Shown piece by piece: positions 10,321 through 23,305 of a DNA stretch of 64,000 nt; within the stretch, counting starts at the first letter, position 1; each line of letters opens with the position of its first letter. The stretch comes from Pseudoxanthomonas sp. J31. Lineage in GTDB: Bacteria; Pseudomonadota; Gammaproteobacteria; Xanthomonadales; Xanthomonadaceae. The stretch lies in NCBI RefSeq assembly GCF_000510725.1, contig NZ_AZNZ01000010.1:181-64180 (forward strand), written 5' to 3'. A program made the position numbers and the translations under genes. The notes beneath the pieces are model-generated. The model saw nothing but the letters and a program-made list of their open reading frames with translations. It did not search any database and was not told where the DNA came from.

Positions 10321-10758
10321 ATGCGTCTGAATACTCTCAAGCCCGCCGAGGGCGCCCGCAAGGAGCGCACCCGCGTCGGTCGCGGCATCGGCTCCGGCCT
10401 GGGCAAGACCGCCGGCCGCGGCCACAAGGGCTCGTTCGCCCGCGCTGGCAAGGGCAAGATCAAGGCCGGCTTCGAAGGCGGCCAGACCCCGATGCAGCGC
10501 CGCCTGCCGAAGATCGGTTTCCGCTCGCTGACCGCGAAGGACACCGCCGAGGTGCTGCTGTACAAGCTCGAGCTGGTCCAGGGCGACGTGGTCGACTTCG
10601 CGGCGCTGAAGGCCGCCAAGCTGGTCCCGTCCACCGCCAAGCGCGCGAAGATCGTCAAGAAGGGCGAGCTGTCGCGCAAGCTGGTCATCAAGGGCATCGC
10701 CCTGACCGCCGGCGCCAAGGCCGCGGTCGAGGCTGCCGGCGGCAGCATCGAGGAGTAA
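10321..10758 (+). CDS. rplO: 50S ribosomal protein L15
   Basis: L15 is a late-assembly protein of the large subunit. The 145-residue protein has the classic N terminus [37 protein letters not shown] and the [17 protein letters not shown] motif. It precedes secY by seven bases, a universal bacterial pairing. Confidence 0.99.
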   Translation: MRLNTLKPAEGARKERTRVGRGIGSGLGKTAGRGHKGSFARAGKGKIKAGFEGGQTPMQRRLPKIGFRSLTAKDTAEVLLYKLELVQGDVVDFAALKAAKLVPSTAKRAKIVKKGELSRKLVIKGIALTAGAKAAVEAAGGSIEE

Positions 10759-10765
10759 GTCGCAC

Positions 10766-12118
10766 ATGGCGCAAGCTGGCATCGGCAATCTCGGCAGTGG
10801 CCTGGGCAAGTTCACCGAACTGCGCCAGCGCCTGCTGTTCGTGCTTGGAGCGTTGGTCGTCTACCGCATCGGCTGTTTCGTGCCGGTGCCCGGCGTCAAC
10901 CCCGATGCCATGCTTGCCATGATGCAGGCGCAGGGCGGCGGCATCGTGGACATGTTCAACATGTTCTCGGGCGGCGCCCTGCACCGTTTCAGCGTGTTCG
11001 CGCTGAACGTGATGCCGTACATCTCCGCGTCGATCGTGATGCAGCTGGCGGTGCACATCTTCCCGGCGCTGAAGTCGATGCAGAAGGAAGGCGAGTCCGG
11101 CCGCCGCAAGATCACCCAGTACTCGCGCATCGGCGCGGTGTTCCTGGCGATCGTGCAGGGCGGCAGCATCGCGCTGGCGCTGCAGAACCAGACCGCCCCG
11201 GGCGGCATGCCGGTGGTGTACAGCCCGGGCATGGGCTTCGTCCTGACCGCGGTGGTCGCGCTGACCGCCGGCACCATCTTCCTGATGTGGCTGGGCGAGC
11301 AGGTCACCGAGCGCGGCATCGGCAACGGCGTCTCGCTGATCATCTTCGCGGGCATCGTGGCCGGCCTGCCGGGCGCGGTCATCCAGACCTTCCAGGCCTT
11401 CCGCGACGGCAGCATGAACTTCCTGAGCCTGGTGATCATCGCCGCCGTGGTGGCCGGCTTCACCTGGTTCGTGGTGTTCGTCGAGCGGGGCCAGCGCCGG
11501 ATCACGGTCAACTACGCGCGGCGCCAGGGCGGCCGCAACGCGTACATGAACCAGACCTCGTTCCTGCCGCTGAAGCTCAACATGTCGGGCGTGATCCCCG
11601 CGATCTTCGCCTCGTCGATCCTGGCGTTCCCGGCGACCCTGAGCATGTGGTCGGGCCAGGCCACCTCGGCCACCTGGCTGCAGCGCGTGTCCAACGCGCT
11701 GGCCCCCGGCGAGCCGCTGCACATGATCGCGCTGGCGGCGCTGATCACCGGCTTCGCGTTCTTCTACACGGCGCTGGTGTTCAACTCGCAGGAAACCGCC
11801 GATAATCTCAAGAAGTCGGGTGCCCTGATCCCGGGCATCCGCCCCGGCAAGGCCACCGCCGAGTACATCGACGGCGTGCTGACCCGGCTGACCGCCGCGG
11901 GCGCGGCCTACCTGGTGATCGTCTGCCTCCTGCCGGAGCTGATGCGTACCCAGCTGGGCACCTCGTTCTACTTCGGCGGCACCTCGCTGCTGATCGTCGT
12001 GGTCGTGGTCATGGACTTCATTGCGCAGGTCCAGGCCCACCTGATGTCGCACCAGTACGAGAGCCTGCTGAAGAAGGCCAACCTCAAGGGTGGCACGCGC
12101 GGCCTGCCGCGCGGCTGA
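10766..12118 (+). CDS. secY: Protein translocase channel subunit SecY
   Basis: SecY is the ten-helix pore of the SecYEG translocon in the inner membrane. The protein is 450 residues, normal length. Visible are the first membrane segment ([22 protein letters not shown]), the plug region, [19 protein letters not shown], the cytosolic loop with [18 protein letters not shown] that contacts SecA and ribosomes, and the C-terminal [13 protein letters not shown]. As in relatives, rpmJ does not follow it: a 332-base gap separates it from rpsM. Confidence 0.99.
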   Translation: MAQAGIGNLGSGLGKFTELRQRLLFVLGALVVYRIGCFVPVPGVNPDAMLAMMQAQGGGIVDMFNMFSGGALHRFSVFALNVMPYISASIVMQLAVHIFPALKSMQKEGESGRRKITQYSRIGAVFLAIVQGGSIALALQNQTAPGGMPVVYSPGMGFVLTAVVALTAGTIFLMWLGEQVTERGIGNGVSLIIFAGIVAGLPGAVIQTFQAFRDGSMNFLSLVIIAAVVAGFTWFVVFVERGQRRITVNYARRQGGRNAYMNQTSFLPLKLNMSGVIPAIFASSILAFPATLSMWSGQATSATWLQRVSNALAPGEPLHMIALAALITGFAFFYTALVFNSQETADNLKKSGALIPGIRPGKATAEYIDGVLTRLTAAGAAYLVIVCLLPELMRTQLGTSFYFGGTSLLIVVVVVMDFIAQVQAHLMSHQYESLLKKANLKGGTRGLPRG

Positions 12119-12450
12119 GCGGCAAGATTTCCAAGTCCGGCGGACCCATTCCGCCGGCAGGCCGGCCCCACGGGCCGGACCTTCCAGAAATGGGCGGCCC
12201 GTGCGACGTCTCGCGCGCGGGTGAGACCTTGCGGTGCCGCGCTGGAGTAGCGCGGCCGGTCCCGGGAAACCGGGGCCAGCGGGGTCCGGCGCCGGAGCAT
12301 GGGCACACTCCCCATGCCGGGTTCAGGGTCGCAAGGCCTTGGACTTCCAAGCAATCCGGGACATTGATAGAATTCGCTGTTCACTTTTGAACCATTCCTG
12401 TCGGGCGTGCCCCTGGGCGACCCCGACCCATCAAGTTTGGAGATCGCGTC
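12119..12450 (+). other. secY-rpsM intergenic region, no gene
   Basis: This 332-base gap holds no credible gene. In particular there is no open frame resembling L36 (rpmJ), which follows secY in E. coli. It contains a small hairpin after secY (12162-12168 with 12172-12178, no T tract), GC-rich sequence without clear signals, and a promoter-like element at 12345-12373 ahead of rpsM. Confidence 0.7.
12345..12373 (+). promoter_or_regulatory. Probable promoter of the alpha operon (rpsM-rplQ)
   Basis: TAGAAT at 12368-12373 is preceded by TG at 12365-12366, an extended -10. A weak -35 (TTCCAA, 12345-12350) lies 17 bases upstream. This would start a transcript near 12380 with a leader of about 70 bases before rpsM. 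Confidence 0.5.
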
Positions 12451-12807
12451 ATGGCGCGTATTGCAGGCGTCAACCTGCCGACCCACAAGCACGTCTGGGT
12501 GGGGTTGCAGAGCATCTATGGCATCGGCCGCACCCGGTCGAAGAAGGTTTGCGAGGCCGCCAACGTGGCCCCGACGACCAAGATCCGTGACCTGTCCGAG
12601 CCGGAAGTCGAGCGCCTGCGCGCCGAAGTCGGCAAGTACATCGTCGAAGGCGACCTGCGCCGCGAAGTCGGCATCGCCATCAAGCGACTGATGGACCTGG
12701 GCTGCTACCGCGGCCTGCGTCACCGCCGCGGCCTGCCGCTGCGTGGCCAGCGCACCCGTACCAACGCCCGCACCCGCAAGGGTCCGCGCAAGGCGATCCG
12801 GAAGTAA
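12451..12807 (+). CDS. rpsM: 30S ribosomal protein S13
   Basis: S13 sits in the 30S head and contacts the large subunit and P-site tRNA. The 118-residue protein opens [26 protein letters not shown] with the helix-two-turn-helix region, and ends [26 protein letters not shown], the basic tail. TTTGGAG provides the Shine-Dalgarno. It is first gene of the alpha-operon block. Confidence 0.99.
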   Translation: MARIAGVNLPTHKHVWVGLQSIYGIGRTRSKKVCEAANVAPTTKIRDLSEPEVERLRAEVGKYIVEGDLRREVGIAIKRLMDLGCYRGLRHRRGLPLRGQRTRTNARTRKGPRKAIRK

Positions 12808-12821
12808 GGGACTAGACAACC

Positions 12822-13214
12822 ATGGCCAAGCCAGCTGCTGCCAAGACCAAGAAGAAGATCAAGCGCGTCGTCACCGACGGCATCGCCCACGTCCACGCTT
12901 CTTTCAACAACACCATCGTCACCATCACCGATCGCCAGGGCAACGCGCTGTCGTGGGCGACTTCGGGCGGCGCGGGTTTCCGCGGTTCGCGCAAGTCGAC
13001 CCCGTTCGCCGCGCAGGTCGCCGCCGAGAAGGCCGGCAAGGCCGCGCTCGACTACGGCGTGAAGTCGCTGGAAGTCCGCATCAAGGGCCCGGGCCCGGGC
13101 CGCGAGTCCGCCGTGCGCTCGCTGAACAACGTGGGCTACAAGATCACCAACATCATCGACGTGACGCCGATCCCGCACAACGGGTGCCGTCCGCCGAAGA
13201 AGCGTCGCGTCTAA
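12822..13214 (+). CDS. rpsK: 30S ribosomal protein S11
   Basis: S11 lies on the platform near the E site. The 130-residue protein has [49 protein letters not shown], and ends [18 protein letters not shown] with the asparagine-glycine site that forms isoaspartate in E. coli. It lies 14 bases after rpsM. Confidence 0.99.
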   Translation: MAKPAAAKTKKKIKRVVTDGIAHVHASFNNTIVTITDRQGNALSWATSGGAGFRGSRKSTPFAAQVAAEKAGKAALDYGVKSLEVRIKGPGPGRESAVRSLNNVGYKITNIIDVTPIPHNGCRPPKKRRV

Positions 13215-13228
13215 GGGGGCGATAAGAA

Positions 13229-13855
13229 ATGGCTCGTTATATCGGTCCTACCTGCAAGCTCGCGCGCCGCGAAGGCGCCGACCTGTCCCTCAAGAGCCCG
13301 GCCCGTGCGCTGGACTCCAAGTGCAAGCTGGAGCAAAAGCCCGGCCAGCACGGCGCCGCGCGCAAGGGCAAGCTGTCCGACTACGCCACCCAGCTGCGCG
13401 AGAAGCAGAAGGTCAAGCGCATCTACGGCCTGCTGGAGCGCCAGTTCCGCAACTACTACAAGAAGGCCTCGACCAAGAAGGGCAACACCGGCGAGAACCT
13501 CCTGCAGCTGCTGGAAACCCGCCTGGACAACGTCGTCTACCGCATGGGCTTCGCGGTGACCCGTCCCTCGGCCCGCCAGCTGGTCTCGCACCGCGGCGTG
13601 CTGGTCAACGGCAAGCCGGTGAACCTGCCGTCGTACCAGGTCAAGGCCGGCGACTCGATCGCCCTGTCCGAGAAGGCGCAGAAGCAGCTGCGCGTCCAGG
13701 AGGCCCTGGCCATCGCCGAGCAGCACGACCTGACCCCGTCGTGGATCGAGGTCGACGCCAAGAAGTTCTCCGGCGTGTTCAAGGCCGTGCCTGACCGGGC
13801 CGACCTGCCGGCCGACATCAACGAAGCGCTGATCGTCGAGCTGTACTCGAAGTAA
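13229..13855 (+). CDS. rpsD: 30S ribosomal protein S4
   Basis: S4 nucleates 30S assembly, and in E. coli is the translational repressor of the alpha operon and a general antiterminator. The protein is 208 residues with [25 protein letters not shown], and an S4 RNA-binding domain (about 98-160: [34 protein letters not shown]). The N-terminal region retains two cysteines (C9, C32) without a complete zinc site. Confidence 0.99.
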   Translation: MARYIGPTCKLARREGADLSLKSPARALDSKCKLEQKPGQHGAARKGKLSDYATQLREKQKVKRIYGLLERQFRNYYKKASTKKGNTGENLLQLLETRLDNVVYRMGFAVTRPSARQLVSHRGVLVNGKPVNLPSYQVKAGDSIALSEKAQKQLRVQEALAIAEQHDLTPSWIEVDAKKFSGVFKAVPDRADLPADINEALIVELYSK

Positions 13856-14012
13856 CAAGTAGTGGCAGGCAGCCGCGCCCTCCGGGGCGCGGCGCCGCAT
13901 CCCACCACCGGCCGGATCGCGTCGCCCCGCCTTCCGGCCGTCCCCGGATAAGGGGCCACACACCAGGGCCGGCGCCTCCGGATCGTCGGTCCATTGCAGG
14001 AGAATCCGCAAC

Positions 14013-15011
14013 ATGACGGTTACCGCCAACCAGGTCCTGCGTCCGCGCGGACCGCAGATCGAACGCCTCAATGGCAATCGCGCCAAGATCGTGATCGAGC
14101 CGCTGGAGCGCGGCTACGGGCACACGCTGGGCAACGCCCTGCGCCGCGTGCTGCTGTCCTCGATCCCGGGCTTCGCGATTACCGAGGTCGAGATCGACGG
14201 CGTGCTGCACGAGTACACCACGGTCGAGGGCCTGCAGGAGGACGTGCTGGAAGTCCTGCTGAACCTGAAGGATGTCGCCATCCGCATGCATAGCGGCGAG
14301 AGCACCACCCTGACCCTGAACAAGCAGGGCCCGGGCGTGGTCACCGCCGGCGACATCAAGACCGACCACAGCGTCGAGATCATCAACCCCGACCACGTCA
14401 TCTGCCACCTGACCAAGGACACCGCGCTGAACATGCGGCTGAAGGTGGAGCGCGGCCTGGGCTACCAGCCGGCCACCTCGCGCCGCCGCCCGGACGAGGA
14501 GAGCCGCGCGATCGGCCGCCTGGTCCTGGACGCCTCGTTCTCGCCGGTCCGTCGCGTCGCCTACTCGGTCGAAGCCGCGCGCGTCGAGCAGCGCACCGAC
14601 CTGGACAAGCTGGTCATCGACATCGAGACCAACGGCACCATCGACGCCGAGGAAGCCGTGCGCACCGCCGCCGACATCCTGAGCGACCAGCTGTCGGTGT
14701 TCGGCGACTTCACCCACCGCGACCGCGGTGCGGCCAAGCCGGCCCAGACCGGCATCGACCCGGTGCTGCTGCGCCCGATCGACGACCTGGAGCTGACCGT
14801 GCGTTCGGCCAACTGCCTGAAGGCCGAGAGCATCTACTACATCGGCGACCTGATCCAGAAGACCGAGGTCGAGCTGCTCAAGACCCCGAACCTGGGCAAG
14901 AAGTCGCTCACCGAGATCAAGGAAGTGCTTGCCCAGCGCGGCCTTTCGCTCGGCATGAAGCTGGAGAACTGGCCGCCGGCCGGCGTCGCCGCCCACGGCA
15001 TGCTCGGCTGA
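14013..15011 (+). CDS. rpoA: RNA polymerase alpha subunit
   Basis: The alpha dimer scaffolds RNA polymerase assembly, and its C-terminal domain binds UP elements and activators. The 332-residue length is standard. The N-terminal domain shows [25 protein letters not shown] and the C-terminal domain (about 250-332) [22 protein letters not shown], where the arginine matches E. coli R265, plus [15 protein letters not shown] 157-base spacer precedes it; AGGAG is the Shine-Dalgarno. Confidence 0.99.
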   Translation: MTVTANQVLRPRGPQIERLNGNRAKIVIEPLERGYGHTLGNALRRVLLSSIPGFAITEVEIDGVLHEYTTVEGLQEDVLEVLLNLKDVAIRMHSGESTTLTLNKQGPGVVTAGDIKTDHSVEIINPDHVICHLTKDTALNMRLKVERGLGYQPATSRRRPDEESRAIGRLVLDASFSPVRRVAYSVEAARVEQRTDLDKLVIDIETNGTIDAEEAVRTAADILSDQLSVFGDFTHRDRGAAKPAQTGIDPVLLRPIDDLELTVRSANCLKAESIYYIGDLIQKTEVELLKTPNLGKKSLTEIKEVLAQRGLSLGMKLENWPPAGVAAHGMLG

Positions 15012-15018
15012 CGAGCCT

Positions 15019-15056
15019 GGCGACGGCTGGCGTCCCTATGGGCGCCGGCCGTTGCC
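15019..15056 (+). other. 17-bp hairpin in the rpoA-rplQ spacer
   Basis: An RNA stem of 17 pairs (15019-15035 with 15040-15056, three of them G-U) with a four-base CTAT loop begins eight bases after rpoA. No T tract follows. It is better explained as a processing or stability element than as an intrinsic terminator. Confidence 0.5.
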
Positions 15057-15243
15057 GCAGCAATACCCGCAGTACCGCAAGACGGCCCCGGCGACGGGGC
15101 AACAGCGCCGACGGACCCTTAAGGTCCGCGGCGACTTTCCGGCCAGGGAGGCCGGTAGGGCCAGCGCAGTCCGATGTTCCAGCGCCAGGGATGGCGACAG
15201 CGAAGTACAAAGACCCAACATTCATCGATAAGGACAAACCGCC

Positions 15244-15618
15244 ATGCGCCACCAGAAAGCCGGCCGCAAGTTCAACCGCACCAGCTCGCACCGCGAAGCC
15301 ATGTTCCGCAACATGGCCGCCTCGCTGTTCAAGCACGAGCTGATCAAGACCACCCTGCCCAAGGCCAAGGAACTGCGCCGCGTCGCCGAGCCGCTGATCA
15401 CCCTGGCCAAGGTCGACTCGGTCGCCAACCGCCGCCTGGCCTTCGCCCGCCTGCGCGACAAGGAAGCGGTCGGCAACCTGTTCACCAAGTTCGGCCCGCG
15501 CTACCAGAGCCGTCCGGGTGGCTACCTGCGCATCCTCAAGTGCGGCTTCCGCGCCGGCGACAACGCCCCGATGGCGTACGTCGAACTGGTCGACCGTCCC
15601 GAGGCTGCCGCCGAGTAA
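15244..15618 (+). CDS. rplQ: 50S ribosomal protein L17
   Basis: L17 lies near the tunnel exit of the large subunit. The 124-residue protein begins [25 protein letters not shown], and contains [25 protein letters not shown] and the YVELVDR C terminus. It is separated from rpoA by 232 bases, longer than in E. coli, and is closed by a strong terminator. It is the last gene of the ribosomal cluster. Confidence 0.99.
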   Translation: MRHQKAGRKFNRTSSHREAMFRNMAASLFKHELIKTTLPKAKELRRVAEPLITLAKVDSVANRRLAFARLRDKEAVGNLFTKFGPRYQSRPGGYLRILKCGFRAGDNAPMAYVELVDRPEAAAE

Positions 15619-15642
15619 TCCCGGCGTAGCGAGCGAACCGAG

Positions 15643-15666
15643 AACCCCGGCCCCGGCCGGGGTTTT
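15643..15666 (+). terminator. Terminator of the ribosomal supercluster
   Basis: An inverted repeat of about ten pairs (15643-15652 with 15655-15664; innermost pairs must open to form the loop) is followed by TTTT. It lies 24 bases after rplQ and separates the alpha operon from dsbB. Confidence 0.8.
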
Positions 15667-15744
15667 CCGTTTCAGCTGTCACCCTTTTTCCTGTTCGCGG
15701 CCGCGATGCGGAATAATCGGCCCAATCTTTCCTGGCCGTGCCCG

Positions 15745-16263
15745 ATGAATCCGTTCGACTGGAGCTTTCGCGCCCGTTTCCTCGCAGGCTTCCTGGCCTG
15801 CGCCGCGCTGCTGGCCTACGCGATCTACACCCAGCTCTACCAGGGGCTGGAGCCGTGCCCGCTGTGCATCTTCCAGCGCCTGGCCTTCGCCGCGCTGGCC
15901 CTGGTGTTCCTGGTCGGCGGCCTGCACGCGCCCAAGGGCATCGGTGCCCGCCGCGTGTACGGCGTGCTGCTGCTGGCGGTCGGCGCGGTCGGCGCCGGCA
16001 TCGCCGGGCGCCACGTATGGCTGCAGAACCTACCGCCGGAACTAGCCCCGTCCTGCGGGCCGCCGCTGTCCTTCCTGCAGGAGACCATGGGGCCGCTGCA
16101 GCTGGTGCGCCGGGTGCTGACCGGCACCGGCAACTGCGGCGACGTGGACTGGACCTTCCTCGGCCTGGGCATGCCGGCGTGGAGCCTGGCCTGCTTCGTG
16201 CTGCTGACCGCCTGGGGCCTGCTGGCGGCGCTGCGCCGACCGCGCGGCCGCAGCCGCTACTGA
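15745..16263 (+). CDS. dsbB: Disulfide bond formation protein B
   Basis: DsbB reoxidises periplasmic DsbA and passes electrons to ubiquinone in the inner membrane. The start ATG 15745 gives 172 residues; an upstream ATG at 15706 would add 13 unlikely residues. Four hydrophobic segments are visible. The redox pairs are Cys38-Cys41 (CPLC) and Cys104/Cys131, matching E. coli 41/44 and 104/130 in arrangement. The C-terminal NCGDVDWTFLGLGMPAWSL is typical. It stands alone between rplQ and a DAHP synthase gene; no dsbA is in the window. Confidence 0.96.
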   Translation: MNPFDWSFRARFLAGFLACAALLAYAIYTQLYQGLEPCPLCIFQRLAFAALALVFLVGGLHAPKGIGARRVYGVLLLAVGAVGAGIAGRHVWLQNLPPELAPSCGPPLSFLQETMGPLQLVRRVLTGTGNCGDVDWTFLGLGMPAWSLACFVLLTAWGLLAALRRPRGRSRY

Positions 16264-16298
16264 AACCCGGCCCTTTCCCTTCCTTCCGGTAACCCGCC

Positions 16299-17696
<1,398 letters not shown>

Positions 17697-17840
17697 CGCC
17701 GCGGCTCGGGCAGGGCCGCGTGGGGCGCGCTTGCGCGCTCCTCACGCCGGCATCGGCAGCATGGGGCATCGACCGGTGCGCCATGCCACGGAACACCGCA
17801 CGGCATGGCTGCCACTCACGGCAACGCGAGGAGCAGACAG

Positions 17841-19010
17841 ATGCCCGATCCGCACTTCCTGATCGCCGGCGTGCCGGTGCCCGACTGGCGCCTGGCCGCC
17901 GCTTACGCCATCCCGATCGGCGCGGCCCTGCTGCTGGGCCTGCTGGTGCACTACGTGCTGCGCCGCTACGCGCGGCGCATCGCGCTGAAGGACTCCAGCC
18001 GCGCACGGGTGGCGCACGCGGTGATCCTGCCGCTGGCCTTCGCCCTGCCGCTGATCTTCCTCGGCCAGGCCCTGCGCGCGGTGCCGATGCCGGAGGAGCA
18101 CCTGGCCAACTGGCTGCACCTGTTGCGCCTGGCCGTGTTCGGCTGCTTCACCTGGCTGCTGGTGCGCATCGTCGGCGCGGTCGAGGCCTCGATCCTGCGC
18201 CACAACCCGATGGAAGTCGCAGACAACCTGCACGCGCGCCGGATCCAGACCCAGACCCGGGTGCTGAGCCGGGTGGTGCAGGGCGGGATCATCCTGCTCG
18301 GTGCCGCACTGGCGCTGATGACCTTCCCGGCGGTGCGCCAGGTCGGGGCCACCCTGTTGGCCTCGGCGGGCATCGCCGGCCTGGTCGCCGGCATCGCCGC
18401 GCGCCCGGTGTTCGGCAACCTGATCGCCGGCCTGCAGATCGCCCTGGCCCAGCCCATCCGCCTGGACGACGTGGTGATCGTGGAAGGGGAATGGGGCCGG
18501 ATCGAGGAGATCACCAGCACCTACGTGGTGGTGCGCATCTGGGACGAGCGGCGCATGGTGGTGCCGCTGTCGTGGTTCATCGAGAACCCGTTCCAGAACT
18601 GGACCCGGCGCACCGCGCAGATGCTCGGCACCGCCTTCCTGTGGCTGGACTACCGCACGCCGATGGAGGAGGTGCGCACCGAGCTGCAGCGCATCTGCAA
18701 CGAGGACCCGCGCTGGGACGGGCGGGTGTGCATCGCCCAGGTCACCGAGACCGGCGAGCACGTGATGCAGGTGCGCCTGCTGGTGAGCGCCCGCGATTCC
18801 GGCGAGGCCTTCGACCTGCGCTGCGCGGTGCGCGAGCGGATGATCGACTTCCTCGTCCGCCACCATCCCTACGCGTTGCCGCGGCTGCGCGCGCAGATCG
18901 ACCGCGACGAAGCGCCGCAGCGCGGCCGCTACCAGGCCCCGCCGGACGTGCCCGATTCGCCGCGCGCCGAGGACGGCGAGGCGGTGGTCGAGCCGCCGGC
19001 GCCGGCCTGA
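17841..19010 (+). CDS. MscS-family mechanosensitive channel
   Basis: This is probably a small-conductance mechanosensitive channel relieving osmotic stress. ATG 17841 is chosen because GAGGAG at 17828-17833 is seven bases upstream, giving 389 residues. Four hydrophobic segments occupy the first 190 residues. The pore-lining helix with the Gly/Ala pattern is visible as LLASAGIAGLVAGIAARPVFGNLIAGLQIALAQPI, followed by the MscS beta domain (RLDDVVIVEGEWGRIEEITSTYVVVRIWDERRMVVPLSWFIENPF). The C-terminal tail after residue 345 is charged and Pro-rich. It ends immediately next to the convergent amidase gene, with no spacer. Confidence 0.93.
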   Translation: MPDPHFLIAGVPVPDWRLAAAYAIPIGAALLLGLLVHYVLRRYARRIALKDSSRARVAHAVILPLAFALPLIFLGQALRAVPMPEEHLANWLHLLRLAVFGCFTWLLVRIVGAVEASILRHNPMEVADNLHARRIQTQTRVLSRVVQGGIILLGAALALMTFPAVRQVGATLLASAGIAGLVAGIAARPVFGNLIAGLQIALAQPIRLDDVVIVEGEWGRIEEITSTYVVVRIWDERRMVVPLSWFIENPFQNWTRRTAQMLGTAFLWLDYRTPMEEVRTELQRICNEDPRWDGRVCIAQVTETGEHVMQVRLLVSARDSGEAFDLRCAVRERMIDFLVRHHPYALPRLRAQIDRDEAPQRGRYQAPPDVPDSPRAEDGEAVVEPPAPA

Positions 19011-20588
<1,578 letters not shown>

Positions 20589-20647
20589 CGGCAATTCCCC
20601 CGGTTTGGCCCCGCGCAGCCTAGCGGCGCGCGCGCCGGCCCGCAAAC

Positions 20648-20678
20648 GCGAAACGCCGGCGAGGGGCCGGCGTTTCGC
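20648..20678 (-). terminator. Hairpin between typA and the amidase gene
   Basis: A perfect 13-base-pair inverted repeat (20648-20660 with 20666-20678) with a five-base loop lies downstream of typA. On the minus strand the stem is followed by a weak T-containing stretch (GTTTGCG), so it is a plausible terminator for typA. Confidence 0.55.
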
Positions 20679-20719
20679 AATCCATACGGGGCGCGGCGGG
20701 CACGCCCCGGGGCAGGACC

Positions 20720-22549
20720 TCAGGCCGAGCGCGAGGCGCGCTTGCGGTCGCTCTCGGTCAGCAGCTTCTTGCGCAGGCGGATGGCCTTGGGCGTGACCTC
20801 GACCAGCTCGTCCTCCTCGATGAACTCCAGCGCCTGCTCCAGCGACATGCGGATCGGCGGGGTCAGCGAGATGGCGTCGTCCTTGCCGGCGGCGCGGATG
20901 TTGGTCAGCTGCTTCTCGCGCAGGGCGTTGACGGTCAGGTCGTTGTCCTTGGCGTGGATGCCGACCAGCATGCCCTCGTAGATGTCCTCGCCGGCGTCGA
21001 TCAGCAGGCGGCCACGCTCCTGCAGGCCCATCAGCGCGTAGCCCGGGGCCTTGCCCTGGCCGTTGGAGATCATCACGCCGTTGGGGCGCTTGGCGATCGC
21101 GCCTTCCTGCTTCGGGCCGTAGTGGTCGAAGATGTGGAACATCAGGCCCGAGCCGGAGGTCAGGGTCTTGAACTCGCTCTGGAAGCCGATCAGGCCGCGC
21201 GCCGGGATCATGTAGTCCAGGCGCACGCGGCCCTTGCCGTCCAGCTCCATGTTGCGCAGCTGGCCCTTGCGGATGCCCAGCTTCTCCATCACGCCGCCCT
21301 GGTGCTCCTCCTCCACGTCGACCACCAGCTGCTCGTACGGCTCCATCATCTGGCCGTCGATCTCCTTGATGATCACCTCCGGGCGCGACACGCCCAGCTC
21401 GTAGCCCTCGCGGCGCATGGTCTCGATCAGCACCGACAGGTGCAGCTCGCCGCGGCCGGAGACCTTGAAGCGGTCCGGGTCCTCGGTGTCCTCCACGCGC
21501 AGGGCGACGTTGTGCAGGGTCTCGCGGACCAGGCGCTCGCGGATCTGGCGGCTGGTGAGGAACTTGCCGCCGGAGAAATCCTTGTTGCCGGCGAACGGCG
21601 AGTTGTTGACCTGGAAGGTCATCGAGATGGTTGGCTCGTCCACGCTCAGCGCCGGCAGCGCCTCCGGCGCGGACGGGTCGGTGATGGTGTCGGAGATTCC
21701 CAGGCCCTCGATGCCGGAGATGGCGACGATGTCACCGGCCTGCGCCTCGGCCACCTCGTGCCGCTCCAGGCCCAGGAAGCCCAGCACCTGCAGCACCTTG
21801 CCCTGGCGCTTCTTGCCCTCGCGGTCGACGATCGCCACCGGCATGTTCGGGCGCACGCGGCCGCGCTGGATGCGGCCGATGCCGATCAGGCCGACGTAGC
21901 TGTTGTAGTCCAGCTGGCTGATGCGCATCTGGAACGGGCCTTCCAGGTCGACCTGCGGCGGGTTGACGTGCTCCATGATCGCCTCGTACAGCGGGGTCAT
22001 GTCGCCGCTGCGGGCCTCCGGGTCGAGGCTGGCGTAGCCATTGAGCGCCGAGGCATAGACGATCGGGAAGTCCATCTGCTCCTCGGTCGCGCCGAGGCGG
22101 TCGAACAGGTCCCACACCTGCTCGACGACCCAGTCGGGGCGCGCACCGGGGCGGTCGATCTTGTTGACCACCACGATCGGCTTGAAGCCCATCGCGAAGG
22201 CCTTCTGGGTCACGAAGCGGGTCTGCGGCATCGGGCCGTCCATCGCGTCCACCAGCAGCAGCACCGAGTCCACCATCGACAGCACCCGCTCCACCTCGCC
22301 GCCGAAGTCCGCGTGCCCGGGGGTATCGACGATGTTGATGCGGTTGCCGTTCCAGTTGATGGCGGTGTTCTTGGCCAGGATGGTGATGCCGCGTTCCTTT
22401 TCCTGGTCGTTGCTGTCCATCACGCGCTCGCCCAGCTGGGTGCGTTCGCTGAAGGTGCCGGACTGCTTCAGCAGCTGGTCGACGAGGGTGGTCTTGCCAT
22501 GGTCGACGTGGGCGACGATGGCGATATTGCGCAGGTTTTCGATGGACAT
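20720..22549 (-). CDS. typA: Translational GTPase TypA/BipA
   Basis: BipA is a ribosome-binding GTPase of the EF-G family used in ribosome assembly and stress or cold adaptation. The 609-residue protein has the P-loop AHVDHGKT (residues 13-20), [24 protein letters not shown], and the family-specific C-terminal domain ([23 protein letters not shown] and [13 protein letters not shown]). It begins [21 protein letters not shown]. It is divergent from the cyclophilin gene. Confidence 0.98.
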   Translation of the reverse strand: MSIENLRNIAIVAHVDHGKTTLVDQLLKQSGTFSERTQLGERVMDSNDQEKERGITILAKNTAINWNGNRINIVDTPGHADFGGEVERVLSMVDSVLLLVDAMDGPMPQTRFVTQKAFAMGFKPIVVVNKIDRPGARPDWVVEQVWDLFDRLGATEEQMDFPIVYASALNGYASLDPEARSGDMTPLYEAIMEHVNPPQVDLEGPFQMRISQLDYNSYVGLIGIGRIQRGRVRPNMPVAIVDREGKKRQGKVLQVLGFLGLERHEVAEAQAGDIVAISGIEGLGISDTITDPSAPEALPALSVDEPTISMTFQVNNSPFAGNKDFSGGKFLTSRQIRERLVRETLHNVALRVEDTEDPDRFKVSGRGELHLSVLIETMRREGYELGVSRPEVIIKEIDGQMMEPYEQLVVDVEEEHQGGVMEKLGIRKGQLRNMELDGKGRVRLDYMIPARGLIGFQSEFKTLTSGSGLMFHIFDHYGPKQEGAIAKRPNGVMISNGQGKAPGYALMGLQERGRLLIDAGEDIYEGMLVGIHAKDNDLTVNALREKQLTNIRAAGKDDAISLTPPIRMSLEQALEFIEEDELVEVTPKAIRLRKKLLTESDRKRASRSA

Positions 22550-22674
22550 GTTTTCTGGGATCGGGAAAGCCGCACCCGGCTGCCAGGAGCTGGACAGGGC
22601 GCGGAAGGATGGGGCGGACGAACGGGCTATTATACCCGGTCAATGGCCCGATCCGGGCGCCTGGAGATGAACCA

Positions 22675-23169
22675 ATGACCGTGACTGCCGTCTTCGACAC
22701 CGCCAAGGGCGTGATCAAGGTGGACCTGCTGGCCGACAAGGCCCCCCTCACCGTGGCCAATTTCGTCAACCTCGCCCGGCGCGGTTTCTACGACGGCCTG
22801 AATTTCCACCGCGTGATCGCCGATTTCATGATCCAGGGCGGCTGCCCCGAGGGCACCGGCCGCGGCGGCCCGGGCTACCGCTTCGAGGACGAGACCAGCA
22901 ACGGCGTGCCGCACGAGCGCGGCGTGCTGTCCATGGCCAATGCCGGCCCCAACACCAACGGCAGCCAGTTCTTCATCACCCATGTGAAGACCGACTGGCT
23001 GGACGGCCGCCACACCGTGTTCGGCAAGGTGACCGAGGGCATGGAAGTGGTGGACGCCATCGCCCAGGGCGACACGATCAACTCGGTGAAGATCGAGGGC
23101 GACGCCGAGGCGGTGCTGGCCGCCAAGGCCGACCGCGTGGCCGAGTGGAACCGCTACCTGAGCGCCTGA
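22675..23169 (+). CDS. Peptidyl-prolyl cis-trans isomerase, cyclophilin type
   Basis: Cytoplasmic-type cyclophilin that catalyses proline isomerisation. ATG 22675 gives 164 residues without a signal peptide; GGAG at 22663-22666 is eight bases upstream. Conserved active-site stretches are [13 protein letters not shown] (catalytic arginine), [17 protein letters not shown] and [13 protein letters not shown] tiny ATG-AAC-CAA-TGA frame sits just ahead and its stop overlaps this start in ATGA. The E. coli PpiB is the closest well-known relative. Confidence 0.95.
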   Translation: MTVTAVFDTAKGVIKVDLLADKAPLTVANFVNLARRGFYDGLNFHRVIADFMIQGGCPEGTGRGGPGYRFEDETSNGVPHERGVLSMANAGPNTNGSQFFITHVKTDWLDGRHTVFGKVTEGMEVVDAIAQGDTINSVKIEGDAEAVLAAKADRVAEWNRYLSA

Positions 23170-23178
23170 TCCACCCGC

Positions 23179-23197
23179 GGGGCCGCGCGGCGGCCCC
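23179..23197 (+). terminator. Weak hairpin after the cyclophilin gene
   Basis: Seven perfect GC pairs (23179-23185 with 23191-23197) around a five-base loop, starting 10 bases after the stop and followed by TTC only. It is a weak intrinsic terminator candidate. Confidence 0.35.
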
Positions 23198-23305
23198 TTC
23201 GCGCCCCGCCGCACGAGAGTTTGCGCCAATGGTTGCGATTGGCAGCGTCCGGGGCCGGCCCGGGGCCGCGTGGTAAAATCCGCGGTCCCTGAGCGACGGA
23301 TTCCC

